DNA of 64,000 bases, from NCBI GenBank assembly GCA_015179045.1, contig WHUZ01000147.1:16745-80744 (forward strand). Direction: 5' to 3'. This document shows positions 1 to 10,675 of the stretch, one piece after another; position 1 is the first letter of the stretch; each line of letters starts with the position of its first letter. Source of the DNA: Kalaharituber pfeilii. Lineage: Eukaryota > Ascomycota > Pezizomycetes > Pezizales > Pezizaceae. The position numbers were made by a program, and so were the translations under genes. A model generated the notes under the pieces. That model worked only from the letters and a program-made list of their open reading frames with translations. It was not told where the DNA came from and did not search any database.

Positions 1-1857
1 TGCATTGCACACGTTCATATACCAGAAGCAAAAAGATCAAAGCTAGAACCCAAAAGCAAGCAAAATATAATGCTGGGTTACGCTGAGCAAACGAATAAAA
101 TATGGAAGCTATGGGATCCCGAAAGTCAGAGAATAGTCATGGCAGCTAATATTATTTTTGACGAGACGCAGAGCTGGAAAACTGAGAAACCCCTATGATC
201 TGAATCTGAGACAAGCATACTGAATCGAGTACTGAATGTCGTAAGTACCTCTCAAGAAGACTCTGAAGGAGTTGAACCTATTACATACGAACAAGCAATG
301 CAGAGTCCTAACAAAAAACAATGGATAGAGGCCTGCAATGAAGAATATTAAGCATTGTTAGAACATAAGACATGGGCTCTTGTATCTCGCCCACTGAATA
401 AGAAGGTCATTGACTGCAAGTGGGTACTAAGAAAGAAAACAATTACACAGACGAATGCTAATGGAACAATGCTTCAAGGTACTAAGTACAAAGCTCGATT
501 AGTGATCAAAGGCTATGAACAGATCGCGGGAATAGATTACGAGGAGATCTTTGCTCCTGTTGCTAAATCGGCAACAATAAGGCTTCTTTATGCATTGGCA
601 GCTGCATATGATTGGGAAATAGAGCAGCAAGATGTAAAAACCACGTTTCTTAATCCTGAATTAACTGATGCTGAAATTTATATGGAGCAACCAAAAGGCT
701 ACATACAAGATGCTAATAAAGTCTGTTTGCTAAAGAAGAGTCTTTACGGGCTGAAACAAGCACCTCGAGTATGGTATCAGAATATTGATGCATTCTTAAG
801 ATCATTGAATTTTCGAAGAACTGAAGAGGATCCAAACCTTTATATCTATGATAATATATCGGTTCCACTATACGTTCTGATATATGTTGATGATATTCTT
901 ATCATAGGACCAAGCATGCAGAACATCAACTGGGTCAAGAGTCAATTTCGTCGAAAGTATAAAATGACTGATCTGGGGCCTGTACGTCAATTCCTTGGCT
1001 ATGAAGTGATACGAAATCGAAAAGAGAGCATCCTAAAACTGCATCAGACTCAATATACTCAAAAGATTCTGCGAGAATGCAATATGACGGAGTGCAATGG
1101 AGTAACTATTCCAATGGAAGCCGGTCAGTCACTAGTACAAAATTCAGGTCAAAATCAAGTTCTGCTTAACGAACAGCATAAGCAACTCTATCAAAAGATC
1201 GTTGGCAAGCTAATGTACCTCATGCTCGGCTCCAGACCATAAATCGCATTCTCGGTCTCAACTCTAGGACGGTTCACAAGCAATCCCACAGATAAACATC
1301 TCCAAGCTGCTAAAAGAGTTCTCAGATATCTTAAACGAACCTCTACCATAGGCCTAATCTACACTGCGAATTCGCTACCACACTTAATCTCATATTCAGA
1401 CTCAGATTGGGCTGGCGATAAGGATACCCGAAAATCAATTACTAGGTTTGTATTTATGCTCGCAGGTGCAGCCATTTCATGGAAAAGCCAAAGACAGTCT
1501 ACTGTGGCCCTTTCTTCAACCGAAGCAGAATATATAGCAGTGACAGAGGCATGCAAGGAATCGATTTGGCTACAACGTCTAATCAAAGAACTTCAGCTTC
1601 CTAAATTCAATGTCAACTTCAGCAAAGTCATCAATGTTGACAACAACAGTGCAATCAGTCTCGTATACAATCCCACGTTGCATGGCAGAACCAAGCATAT
1701 ATATATACGACATCATTTTATCCGCGAATGTGTGGCAGAGAATAAGGTCATAGTGAATAGGATTGCAGGAAAAGAGAATCCGGCAGATGTTTTTACAAAA
1801 GCTCTTCCTTTTGCTTTGTTTGAGAAATTTACTCGAAGTCTTGGTTTATCTGTATAG
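1..1857 (+). pseudogene. copia pol fragment (RT-RNase H) with three in-frame stops
   Basis: The frame is continuous but broken by TGA at 196-198, TAA at 349-351 and TAA at 1240-1242. Visible RT motifs are KARLVIKGYEQ with FAPVAK, the LYGLKQAPRVW block, and the catalytic YVDDIL around 886-903. RNase H follows with SDSDWAGD, ALSSTEAEYIA and the C-terminal TKHIYIRHHFIRE and ENPADVFTKAL blocks common to copia elements. The stops fall at otherwise conserved positions (an RPDI-type motif reads RP-stop-I), so this copy cannot make a full polyprotein. Integration and reverse transcription of its own RNA would have been its role. Confidence 0.9.
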
Positions 1858-1932
1858 CATACTCTCTGAATTCATTGAATTTTTTGTATTTGTCAAGCAC
1901 TGAAAATTTGGGAAATTTCCAGCGTAGGGGAG

Positions 1933-2251
1933 TGTTAAGGATTATCATTCGTATAGCTTGATATGCAGCGTACTGTTACACCATTGTTACTTGAGATTTA
2001 CTTCTCTTTACTTCATCATGACAGCGTACTGACATATGCACTGAAACATAATCATGGTCTGTCGTCATGACATGAGCAAGCAGGTTTGCATATGTTGTTT
2101 TCAGGTTTTTGCTCTACTTGAGGATTTCTCGTTATCACCAAAAGTTGTCTATATATGTCGCTTTATGTTCCTGTATCTATTGCAAAGAAGCAAGCGACGT
2201 ACTCAACTCAATAAGCGTAAATAGACACCCTTCAGCCACGGTCACTTTACA
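1933..2251 (+). repeat. probable 3' LTR of the decayed copia element
   Basis: Begins TGTTAAGG directly after the polypurine tract GCGTAGGGGAG. The right end is uncertain because no second LTR is in view. Confidence 0.5.
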
Positions 2252-2465
2252 CGGTCGCATTGCACACTCGCTTTACGTCTACAGCTGCCCGCGCTCGCAC
2301 CACTCATAGAAGGTTTTTTCAGAGTCTATTGCAGGTCTACGAGGAACTATACCCAAAGCCCTTTTTTCTATTTCAGACATCTCTATTTAACGTTATTATA
2401 ATAAGTGTCTTCGTATTATGCGGGCATATAAGGATGGTCATCAATATGGTACAGGGGCCTTCAAC
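2252..2465. other. no gene recognised
   Basis: AT-rich spacer between the copia LTR and the LINE insertion. No conserved protein or RNA signal was seen. Confidence 0.4.
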
Positions 2466-2478
2466 AATAAGAGTCACC

Positions 2479-2891
2479 AGCCGACGAAAGGAACCGCCTC
2501 CGTATGTCCTACCGACCCCTTCAAAGAATAGACAACCGCAGGAGAATCGCAACCCTGGCCGGTATCCTAGGGAACAAGGGACTCAAAGAATGGAGGCACA
2601 CCATAGGAAAGACGGACTCCCCGGAATGCCGATGGTGTGGGAGAGCACCCGAGAACCTAGCCCACATAACCAACGAATGTCAGACATGGAAGGGAAAGAT
2701 GAAAGACGGAGCGGGAGGATTAAGACAACCAGACAAGGATACGAACATCGGGGAGATACTGGAATGGGCAGGGCAGGAGTGATTATTAGCATTTATTTTA
2801 TTCGTTATACCTGTAATTAACTAGTTTATTTATACCTCGCCATAGCCCTTAGGGCGGCATGCGAGTAATGAAATAAAAAAAAAAAAAAAAA
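2479..2891 (+). mobile_element. 5'-truncated LINE A-type copy with 13-bp TSD
   Basis: A 413-base insertion bounded by the direct repeat AATAAGAGTCACC (2466-2478 and 2892-2904). It carries the last about 90 codons of a LINE ORF2 (2504-2782), with the C-terminal zinc motif CRWCGRAPENLAHITNEC (CX2C...HX4C), a short 3' UTR, the family tail hairpin (CGCCATAGCCC TTA GGGCGGC) and poly(A). The ORF2 C-terminus ends in ILEWAGQE, as in other copies here. It is a typical target-primed reverse transcription product that stopped early. Confidence 0.9.
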
Positions 2892-2904
2892 AATAAGAGT
2901 CACC

Positions 2905-3139
2905 GGCAGGTGCGAGAGTGTGATGACTAATCCATTCGTATGGGGCTTGGCATGTAACATTTGCTACATTTCCTAAGAAAGTCAAAAAACTTTGAACCTT
3001 TTCAGTTTTACAATGAATAAAGATTTTGCCATGAAAATATCATAGAATGATAGAGCGTCTCAAATAGTATAGACTTTTGATATTTCTACCTTAGTTTATA
3101 TCAGGTTGTGGTTGCTGATAGGTTTTGTGTTGTGTCGGT
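2905..3139. other. no gene recognised
   Basis: AT-rich DNA between two LINE-tail insertions. Nothing coding was recognised. Confidence 0.4.
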
Positions 3140-3153
3140 TGTGTTGTAAATTT

Positions 3154-3246
3154 TACTATTCGGTTACTGTCTTGCATGTATCTAAACCCCCGCCATAGCC
3201 TACAAGGCGGCACGCGAGTAATGAAAAAAAAAAAAAAAAAAAAAAA
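3154..3246 (+). mobile_element. 93-bp LINE A tail insertion
   Basis: Only the end of the 3' UTR, the tail hairpin (GCCT-ACA-AGGC variant) and poly(A). It is flanked by a 14-bp direct repeat with one mismatch, TGTGTYGTAAATTT (3140-3153; 3247-3260). Confidence 0.8.
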
Positions 3247-3282
3247 TGTGTCGTAAATTTCATGTTGATTATTAACTTCCGG

Positions 3283-3560
3283 CTAGCCGCCGATCAGCAA
3301 AGATGAAGTTGCGTCCCGACGCACCCACTCAGCGTCCGGACGCAATGCGCTATTTCTATTGCGCCCCATGCCCCCTTGCCTCCTGCCGCTAAATAGCATC
3401 CCATGTCGCATCCTGACGCTAAATAGCATCTTCTGTCGCATCGTGACGCCACATGTTACTCTCGGGATCAATAGTCATTGCGTCTGGGCGCATTTGAGCG
3501 TCCACAAGGCAATTTCAACCATTTACTTGCGCCCTGATGCTGGCGGTCGGCTTGGGGCCC
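3283..3560. repeat. short imperfect tandem repeats around GCATCCTGACGCTAAATA
   Basis: Repeated blocks of the type CGCATC(C/G)TGACGC with ATAGCATC make up a degenerate minisatellite. Small ORFs on both strands are by-products of the repeat. Confidence 0.5.
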
Positions 3561-3719
3561 TTACGTGGCCCCGACCATTCGTACCATACCTTCCGCATCA
3601 CACATAGGCCCAGGTCAGCATAGAGCCCTTTCATGGCCGCCTCAATTCGTAGATATCGCCTTCGGCATGCCGATTCCATTTGCGCCCAATATCTCATAGG
3701 CGCAGTGATAGCTCATGCG

Positions 3720-4040
3720 CACGCTCAACATACTCAATACTCTCTACATCTCATACTGCGCTTCATACTCTCTATACCTCATATTCCACTCAATGTGCTC
3801 AATAGTCTCTACATCTCATATGCTTGGTCAATAAGTTCAACATCTCATGTGCACTGCGAAAGTGGTCAATTCCTGGCCCGGGTCGGGAATTTACGCCCAA
3901 TATGCTGAATAGGTTGAATATGCCTATATGCATAATACTCTCTAATCTCATACCCGCGCTCAACATGCTCAATATGCTCAATTGGCCCAATGTGCCCACT
4001 ATCTTCATGGCGGTCAATTATCTCAATCTGGCAACATCAC
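3720..4040 (+). repeat. satellite of CTCAACATG / CTCAATATG units with CTCTACATCTCAT spacers
   Basis: A 9-bp unit CTYAAYRTG is reiterated, interspersed with CTCTACATCTCAT. The same satellite, in opposite orientation, fills 10676-11030. Confidence 0.7.
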
Positions 4041-4279
4041 AGTATGCTTGAGCTGCCCTGTTAGGACATTGCTGATTTGGGATAAACCTCATGCTAGTGC
4101 AACAAGGGGCGCCAGAATCTACTGCTATTGAATTCAGCTCAGCAGGCCGCGCAGTGGGCTGCTCATCAGGTCACACGTTTGGCCGCTCATTGAGCTCATT
4201 GGGTCATTTGCTCCACATCGGCGATGCGTCTGTTACTCATAGAGTTGGCTAGCCATAGCATGATGCAACCAGCGTTTCA

Positions 4280-4445
4280 GTATGCCTTAGGGCTTACCTT
4301 CGGGCTTACCCTCGGGCTTACTTGTTGACACTACTAGAATTAACCAGCGTTGATCAGTACGCCTTCGGGCTTACTGGTTGACGCTACCAGAATTAGCGTT
4401 GGTCAGTACGCCTTCGAGCTTACTGGTTGACACTACCAGAATTAC
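4280..4445 (+). repeat. about 3 tandem copies of a roughly 55-bp unit
   Basis: The unit contains CAGCGTTGATCAGTACG, CCTTCGGGCTTACTGG and TTGACGCTACCAGAATTA. Copies differ at a few bases. The first part is expanded into shorter CTTACC-TTCGGG subrepeats. Confidence 0.7.
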
Positions 4446-4508
4446 GCCTCATGTCATGTCAAATTCACTAGCAAATAGGATGTCAATCCAGCGACCAAAA
4501 GGATGACA

Positions 4509-4845
4509 CTAGTGAGTGGCACGAGCTAGCTCGAGCCGGGCTGGAGGGTGAGCTCGAGCTGGCCTGGCGTGAGCTCGAGCCTGGATTGATTATATACATA
4601 ATATTGACAAACTAAACTAAACTAAGCTAAATTTTCATCTTTCTCACTACTATCAGGTAAATTGTGCATTTCGAAGTTGTTGGTAGGTCAGAATGAGCTC
4701 CAAGTCTCTAATTATTACTATATTAGGTATTTACAGTTTATGAAACCTTGCACTGGCTAAGCATTTTAGCGAGCTGTCAAGAAAAACACTAGCATGATCT
4801 TGGCTCGTTTGAGCTCGAGCTGGCTCGGCTCGTGCCGCTCACTAG
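4509..4845. mobile_element. hAT-like MITE candidate
   Basis: The terminal inverted repeat CTAGTGAGYGGCACGAGC occurs at 4509-4526 and, reversed, at 4828-4845, followed inward by GAGCTCGAGC-rich palindromic blocks on both sides. Such GGCACGAGCC-type ends resemble hAT elements. The flanks do not give a clean 8-bp duplication, so the superfamily is tentative. The 337-bp interior has no coding capacity and looks non-autonomous. Confidence 0.5.
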
Positions 4846-4856
4846 AATGAACTAAA

Positions 4857-5650
4857 TCTGACATATGGCAGGCCTATCTCGAAGGCGCGAGATGCAACAG
4901 AATGAACCAAATTCAACATATGGCAGGCCTGTCTCGAAGGCGCGAGATGGGCTCATCTACAGGTATGACTGGACCATTTCCGCAGTGTGAGATGCAACAG
5001 AATGAACCGAATTTAACATATGAGGCCTCTCGATGGCGCGAGATGGACCCTTTCAGCAGTGCGAGATGCAGCAGAAAGAACCGAATTTAACATATGGCAG
5101 GCCTCTCGATGGCGCGCGATGGGCTCATCTACAGGTATGAAATGACCCTCTCCGCGGGTCCTGCCATGGCGAAGAGCCGCATGCGGGGTCATGTGACAAA
5201 AAAAACAAAAAAAACAAAAAGACCCTCTCCGCGGCGCGAGATACCGCAGAATGGGCCGAATCTGACATGCCGCAGGCTCGTCTCTATGACGCGAGATGGG
5301 CTTAATCTACAGGTACGAAATGAGGTAGAATGAGCTCTATTAACAGGTATGGCAGGTCCTTCTTGACGGCGCGAGAAGTGGCAAAATGGGCTCAATCTAA
5401 AGGTATAGCAGGACCATTTCTGCATCGCAAGATGCAGCAGAATGAATTGAATTTGACAGGTATTACAGGTCCCACTTCACGACGCGAGATGCAGCAGAAT
5501 GAGCCGAATTATACAGGTATGGCAGGACCCTTTCTGCGTCGCAAGATGCAGCAGAATGAATTGAATTTGACAGGTATTACAGGTCCCACTTCACGGCGCG
5601 AGATGTAGCAGAATGAGCCGAATTCTACAGGTATGGCAGGTCCGCGATGG
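4857..5650 (+). repeat. 57-bp satellite array, copy 1
   Basis: Diverged tandem units of about 57 bp, each with GCGCGAGATGCAGCAGAATG, GAATTTGACAGGTAT and GCAGGACC-like blocks. 57 is 19 codons, so some stretches (5330-5608) stay open and read as a 19-residue repeat with a REMQQNE-type core. Other units are frame-disrupted, which argues against a gene. A related array in the same orientation lies at 46930-47690. Confidence 0.8.
5157..5219 (+). mobile_element. 63-bp LINE C tail insertion in the satellite
   Basis: The insert starts GGTCCTGCCATGGCGAAGAG, continues to GGGGTCATGTGAC and ends in an A-rich tract. It matches the 3' end of LINE C at 54900-54957. The satellite sequence GACCCTCTCCGCG is duplicated on both sides. 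Confidence 0.8.
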
Positions 5651-5836
5651 TGTAATCTAGGCGGGATGAGAATGCGCTGGAGCGGTAGGACGACAGATGA
5701 GGGCATGGAATGGTGGAATGATGAAAGAGCACCTGTATATAGATCGCGATAGCTAGTAAGAAATAAACAAGTGGTGTCAAATATGATATTATGATGCGGT
5801 TAATTGAAATCTATGCAATAAGCGCGGTAGGCGCGA

Positions 5837-6022
5837 GTGGCCGACCATGAGATTCAGGGCGCCGACGATGCTAGGGCTTGTGTTATGGATGCTGAGGATC
5901 TAAATAGTTGCATTGTTAACACTGAGGATCTGAGTACTTGCATTATCAATGCTGAGGATCTAAATACTTGTATCAGGAACGTTGAGAGTCTAAATTGTTA
6001 CGTTGTGAATGTTGGCAATTGA
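5837..6022 (+). repeat. 36-bp repeat coding a 12-residue motif (61-codon ORF)
   Basis: Four to five units of 36 bp read as (N/D)AEDLN(S/T)CI(V/I)N. The ORF has an ATG and a stop but no recognisable domain, and diverged units with conserved frame are the only hint of coding. It may be a fragment of a repeat protein or merely a minisatellite. Confidence 0.4.
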
Positions 6023-6029
6023 TTCAAAT

Positions 6030-6125
6030 TGCGCCTGGACATAGAGGGTCCCAGTCATTACGTCCAGGCATACCAGGGTCCCGGTCATTGCATCCAGCCA
6101 TACAGGGTCTCGGTCGTTGCGTGCA
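6030..6125 (+). repeat. about 31-bp tandem repeat (CATTRCGTCCAGGCATACAG / GGTCCCGGT)
   Basis: Three units with a few substitutions, directly following the 36-bp repeat. Confidence 0.5.
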
Positions 6126-6620
6126 GACTTCAGCGGTTCAGGGTGCCGCGTCCTGATTCATAAGTTTGCGTAAGTGCGCCTATGCGGCAGGGCGTAGGGG
6201 CGCACCCGGACGCAAATAAATATTTTTTCCGATATGATGGTGGTGAGTACATGTGTGGGTAACGTAGCTACGGTCAAGGTTAAACTTATATCACCATCTG
6301 CTACGCGGAGCTTACACACGTATGCACATATTGTAAATATCTCAGTACAACATGCTCCCCAATGTAATGACTCACTCCTGGCTAACTCCTGCGCGTGAGT
6401 AGTTTTTCCTTCCCGCCATCGTAATTTTATACCATAGTGCATATGAGTGGGATAGGGGAAGGAGGGACAAAGGAAAGCAGGTGAGGTAGAGCTGGAAAGG
6501 ACACAATGGGGACTGATTAAGAACCCATTGTGTGTATTGTTGTGCTTGGTCCACTGTCTGTCTGCATTTATTCATCTATAGCCATGGTGAAGCCGTATAG
6601 ATAGATATGCAGTATGGGTG
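6126..6620. other. no gene recognised
   Basis: Short overlapping ORFs on the minus strand show no familiar domain. Confidence 0.35.
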
Positions 6621-6624
6621 ATCC

Positions 6625-6720
6625 GGCCCACAATCCGGTGTCATGGACCTGCCTCCGGGTAGTAAAGAGGTCCTGCCATAGGCTGAGGGCCTCTATACGG
6701 GGTTACGTGATCAAAAAAAA
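6625..6720 (+). mobile_element. LINE C 3' tail fragment
   Basis: CTGCCTCCGGG, GGTCCTGCCATAGGC and GGGGTTACGTGATC followed by A-rich DNA match the end of LINE C. No clear target duplication was found. Confidence 0.65.
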
Positions 6721-7315
6721 ACAATACATAAGAGATAAAAACAACGTAACATAACCTGTCGCTTTCCCTTGCCATCCCCAGGCCCGTCCAACCACATTCA
6801 TGACTTAGCTATAGCCAACAGCTAAAAGCGGGGTTATGGGATATTCGAAAAAGTACAAAAAAAAAATAATAAAAACATTTTTGTAAATACAGTTCTCTAA
6901 GCATCGATTGTGAGAGGCTTGACGGGATTAGTCAATCAGGGGAATCCGCTATCACATGACCTCTGGAATCCTAACACTTCCTACAACTCACCTATCGCAT
7001 TAGATTACACTTCGTTACAAATTTAATACAAGCTTAGATGTATCTGCTGGGCAGATTCTGAATGGAAAACCTAGGAAAGGTTTCTACAGCAAAAGCCCTC
7101 TCGTCTTGCTAATAGATCACTATTCAATGCGACACACGTGTATAAATTTGGGGTAATCTGTGCGTTCTGGCTTGCATTATTAATTAGAATTTTTGTCTCA
7201 AAATATTAGCCCACTTTGGAATACGCAAACCCTGACACACAAGCAGCAAGGATGAAAGGGAACTAGCACTGCTGCTAGTCGAGTGTGCTTATTTGTCGGG
7301 TGTCATGGCATTCTC
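6721..7315. other. no gene recognised
   Basis: AT-rich intergenic DNA with no conserved ORF. Confidence 0.35.
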
Positions 7316-7327
7316 TTTACCACTTCT

Positions 7328-7391
7328 ACATCGCCATAGCCCTTAGGGCGGCATGCGACTAATGAAAAAAAAAAAAAAAAAAAAAAAAATA
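7328..7391 (+). mobile_element. 64-bp LINE A tail insertion with 12-bp TSD
   Basis: Consists only of the tail hairpin region (TCGCCATAGCCC TTA GGGCGGC ATGCGACTAATGA) plus poly(A). Flanked by TTTACCACTTCT at 7316-7327 and 7392-7403, a perfect duplication. Confidence 0.9.
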
Positions 7392-7403
7392 TTTACCACT
7401 TCT

Positions 7404-7715
7404 GACCCAAGTTAATATGTTGGGTAAGCAGTTTTCTCGAATGTACCCCAGGAATCAAAACTTCACATTGTAAGATTTCTTTTCATATATATGCGATATC
7501 TATTTCCTTTAAATCCGACTCTGTCCCATGGAAGAATCAATTTCCACTATTCGCATCCCAAAGCCGATTTTGATGCCTCAATACATCCATATTGCTTGAG
7601 TGAATGCAAGTAATCAATTGTGCGAAACAGGTGATGTATCAGCTAGTTCTGCGATTCTTCCAATCCGCAAACCATGGCAAAGGAAAACGACTTCAGACGA
7701 AAACAGCACCCGACG
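7404..7715. other. no gene recognised
   Basis: Unassigned DNA that hosts the next LINE insertion. Confidence 0.35.
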
Positions 7716-7725
7716 AACTATTGGT

Positions 7726-8077
7726 GGGTTTTTTTTTTTTTTGTTAATTTCATTACTCGCATGCCGCCTGATAGGCTATGGCGAGGTTTTTGTAAACTAT
7801 CTAGGAAAGATAAACTAAACTAAACTAGGTTATGAAAGTAGGAGAGGTAAGAGAGAGATTAATCTTGTCCCGCCCATTCCAGAATTTCCACGATGTTCGT
7901 TCCCTTCTCCAGCTGACTCAGTCCGCCCGCGCCGTCTTTTATCTTTTTCTTCCATACCTGACATTGTTTGGCTATGTGTGCGAAGTTCTCCGGGGCCTTC
8001 CCACACTATCGGCATTCCGGTGATTCCGCCTTTCCTATGCTGTATCTCCACTCCTTGAGTCCCTTATTTCCGAGGAT
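7726..8077 (-). mobile_element. 5'-truncated LINE A-type copy, minus strand
   Basis: Starts with poly(T) and the inverted tail hairpin, then the ORF2 C-terminus read on the minus strand (GNKGLKEWRYSIGKAESPEC, the zinc motif, ILEWAGQD). One zinc cysteine codon region reads a stop, so it is dead. AACTATTGGT is duplicated at 7716-7725 and 8078-8087. A 3' UTR piece with AACTAAACTAAACTA separates tail and ORF. Confidence 0.85.
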
Positions 8078-8087
8078 AACTATTGGT

Positions 8088-8294
8088 AGTGTTGGGAAAA
8101 CAACTAATTCTGTGGAGTTCCAAGATTTGGTACCATTTCTTGCTTTTTGGAATCGTAATTGCGATCAGAGGCGTCTCTGTGCCGGTATATACACTGCTAC
8201 CGACATCACCTGCATACAAAGAAACCATGATAGCAAACGTCATGCAGTTCAGATCACAATAGAGCAGTTAAGTTCCACCTTAGACACCTACTTT
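8088..8294. other. no gene recognised
   Basis: Unassigned spacer up to the TIR element. Confidence 0.3.
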
Positions 8295-8427
8295 GAATTG
8301 TTCAGGGCCAGCCATCTTATCTAGGCCATTTATGACTAGCCCGAGCCAGTCATGAGTGCCCTGGTCTACCCATGAGTGGCCCGGTCCAGTCGGTAACTGA
8401 ACTATTCATTACTAAAGTGGGCCACTA

Positions 8428-9249
8428 CAGTCTAACCTTGCTATACCGGACGAGTAAAAATCCGGCACTTTTCATCCGGTATAGCAAGGTTCCGGTATAG
8501 AATAAAATGCTTGGCAGCCGTAAAAAGGGGATGGCAAAAATTTGTATAGAAATTACTAGAGTAGGAAATAAACAAGTGTGGCAAACATTAACTAAATCCA
8601 AGTCTATTGAATATTCATTGCTCTCACCATCTGGAAAAGTGTCAAGCCTTAAAAGTTCTTGGGGAGCATCAAATACACAAGCATCGACTATAGCCAGAAT
8701 ATGCAACTCTGACTGTTTCTCTAAAGCCTATCAATTCACACAAAAAAATCAAACTCTACAAGCATGGCTCCAGTCTTCCACCGGCAGTAGCGACAGCAGT
8801 AGTAGCAGCAATAGCGACATCGGTGGCGGCAGCAGAATTAGTGGTGGCAGCAGAATTAGTGGTGGCAGCAGAATTAGTGGTGGCAGCAGAATTAGTGGTG
8901 GCAGCAGAATTAGTGGTGGCAGCAGCGATAGCAAGTAATAGCAGCAGCGGTTTTATTGATGGCAGCAGTAATGGTGGTAGCAGTGACAGCAACAGAGTGG
9001 TAAACAACCAGACTAAGTGGTAAAGTGAGGTAGTCTAAGATGTATTAGTATTAGCGTGTCCGGTATAGCAAATATTATTTGTATGGAGACAGGGGGGTAG
9101 TTGTCGGGGGGTTTCTGTCCGGTCCGGTATTGTTACGGCGTCCGGTATAGCAAGGGCAATTTGTATGGGAAATGGATGTCCGAATCAGAGGCCATCCGGT
9201 ATAGCAAGGTTTCCGGTATAGCGAGGTCCGGTATAGCAAGGTTAGATTG
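8428..9249. mobile_element. pogo/Tc1-type MITE, copy 1, TA target
   Basis: Terminal inverted repeats of 23 bp (CAGTCTAACCTTGCTATACC then GGA) with one mismatch, flanked by TA (8426-8427; 9250-9251). The motif TCCGGTATAGCAAGG recurs many times near both ends. A 143-codon ORF (8507-8938) inside has no recognisable transposase motif and ends in an 18-bp tandem repeat. Copy 2 at 9997-11234 has the same ends and parts of the interior. Confidence 0.85.
8826..8930 (+). repeat. 18-bp tandem repeat (AGCAGAATTAGTGGTGGC), about 5 units
   Basis: Perfect or near-perfect units reading GSRISG in one frame. It lies inside the pogo MITE and is probably the product of slippage. Confidence 0.85.
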
Positions 9250-10004
9250 TAATTAATTTACAAGGATAAAAGACCAAAAACGAGCCAAGATGGTTATTAG
9301 ATACATGAGTGCAGAGGATGGTGTTTTATAGTACATCATTTCTCAACTGACAAGAATAGTACTAGGAACATCATCATGTTCCTCTTGATGCATCTCATCA
9401 TCTGACTCTTCTTTGGCCCGATTTTGGCATTCCACATCAGGATGACAAGAGGGTGAAAAGGCAAGTGGCTGCTGCATTTTTGATTCGTGTTTGAACCTGC
9501 ACAGGACGAGAAGAGATGCGAGTGGTAGAGAAGGGTGGGGAATGCAGTGACAGTGAATATCTATCTTTGCCAAGACAGAAAACAGGAGCGGCTATCTCGG
9601 TTCTCTGTAGGGCAGCGAAAAATGCAAATTTTTCACTCAAGTATGCTAGGTATTTATTCGAAATTTCTGACCGGAAGCTCAGGCCAAGTGCGGATGGCCC
9701 TGGCCACTCATCTCAGAATACGGACCACTGGCCCTGGCCGTCAGTCTTGCCATGGCTGGCCAGGGCTACTTATGAGTGGCCCGCTAACATGGCTGGCCCC
9801 GAACAGAATTACTTGGCCAAATCAGAAGTATCACAATAATAATACCTTGTCATTATGATATTGCAAATCAGTATTGTGATGACATTTGAAAAGAAATTTA
9901 CTATTCGGTTGCTTACTACAGTGCCCTGCTCATTGCACTACCATGTTTACTTGTACCAGAATTCGCTCCGTAACCACCACCTGATTGCCAGTACTACAGT
10001 CTAC

Positions 10005-10066
10005 CCTTTTGCCATAGCCCCTAGGGCAGCATACGAGTAATGATATATATATATAAAAAAAAAAAA
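10005..10066 (+). mobile_element. 62-bp LINE A tail insertion in the MITE's left TIR
   Basis: TTTGCCATAGCCCCTAGGGC, AGCATACGAGTAATGATAT and poly(A), flanked by AGTCTAC (9998-10004; 10067-10073). Removing it restores a TIR matching the right end of the element. Confidence 0.85.
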
Positions 10067-10675
10067 AGTCTACGCTTGCTATACCAGATCGCCAAAATCT
10101 GGCAATTTTCGTCCAGTATAGCAAGGTTCCGGTATAGAATTTGGCACACAGGGGGGGTGGTAAATTCAATTAATTACTGAAATAGGAGATGAACGAAGTA
10201 AACATCTACTTCGTTCACACCCAGCCAAAGATATTAATATGCATCGATTACGAAATCTAGAAAAAAACGTCGGGCCTCAAGTGTGCTTAAGAAGCATCAA
10301 ATATGTACATTGACTAGAACCAAAATATGCTAAAGAAAAGTTAAATGAATTTGATAAACATTTTTGAGATAAAATTAGTAAGATTACTGTACTCTAACTT
10401 AACTTTGATATCCTAGGTATTTAATTCATTATTTTTAAGCTAATCAGTAGCTGTATCTACTTAGTCATTTTGAAACAAAGTGGTAAGTGGTTAGCAACTA
10501 ATCTTGGAACATGGAACAAGAAGCAATGGAGTGCCCAGTTTCCATTACTCGAACACCATTGTAGCAAGTGATGGTAGCAGTACAAAAAAAAAAACGGCAT
10601 TAGCAGAAGCAGTGACAGCAGTGGTGGCAGCAGTAATGGCAGCCAAGTGTGAAATGGAGTAGTCTAAGATGTATT

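Larger units (their letters stand above)
1..2251 (+). mobile_element. Ty1/copia retrotransposon, 5' cut by window edge, degenerate
   Basis: One frame runs from base 1 to 1857 and encodes the end of the integrase region, reverse transcriptase and RNase H of a copia polyprotein. After the stop comes a purine-rich tract (about 1923-1932) and then TGTTAAGG at 1933, a typical LTR start. The LTR end cannot be fixed because the 5' LTR lies outside the window; a TTTACA near 2251 is one candidate. No intact protease or gag is present here. The element is clearly old, unlike the copia at 27.2-32.2 kb. Confidence 0.85.
8299..9805. mobile_element. TIR DNA element, TGTTC termini, 4-bp TSD
   Basis: Ends are TGTTCAGGGCCAGCCAT at 8299 and the inverse of TGTTCGGGGCCAGCCAT at 9789-9805, a 17-bp inverted repeat with one mismatch. 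GAAT is repeated on both sides (8295-8298; 9806-9809). Subterminal DNA carries several copies of CATGAGTGGCCC-like motifs in both orientations. It holds a nested pogo MITE (8428-9249). Without it about 685 bp remain, with no transposase seen. The termini resemble the element at 32686-34351, so the two may be one superfamily. Confidence 0.7.

Noticed and set aside
3283..4051. Small ORFs of 60-90 codons
   Set aside because: They follow minisatellite repeats on both strands with no conserved motif.
8507..8938. 143-codon ORF as a gene
   Set aside because: Inside a MITE, no domain, and the C-terminal part is an 18-bp tandem repeat.
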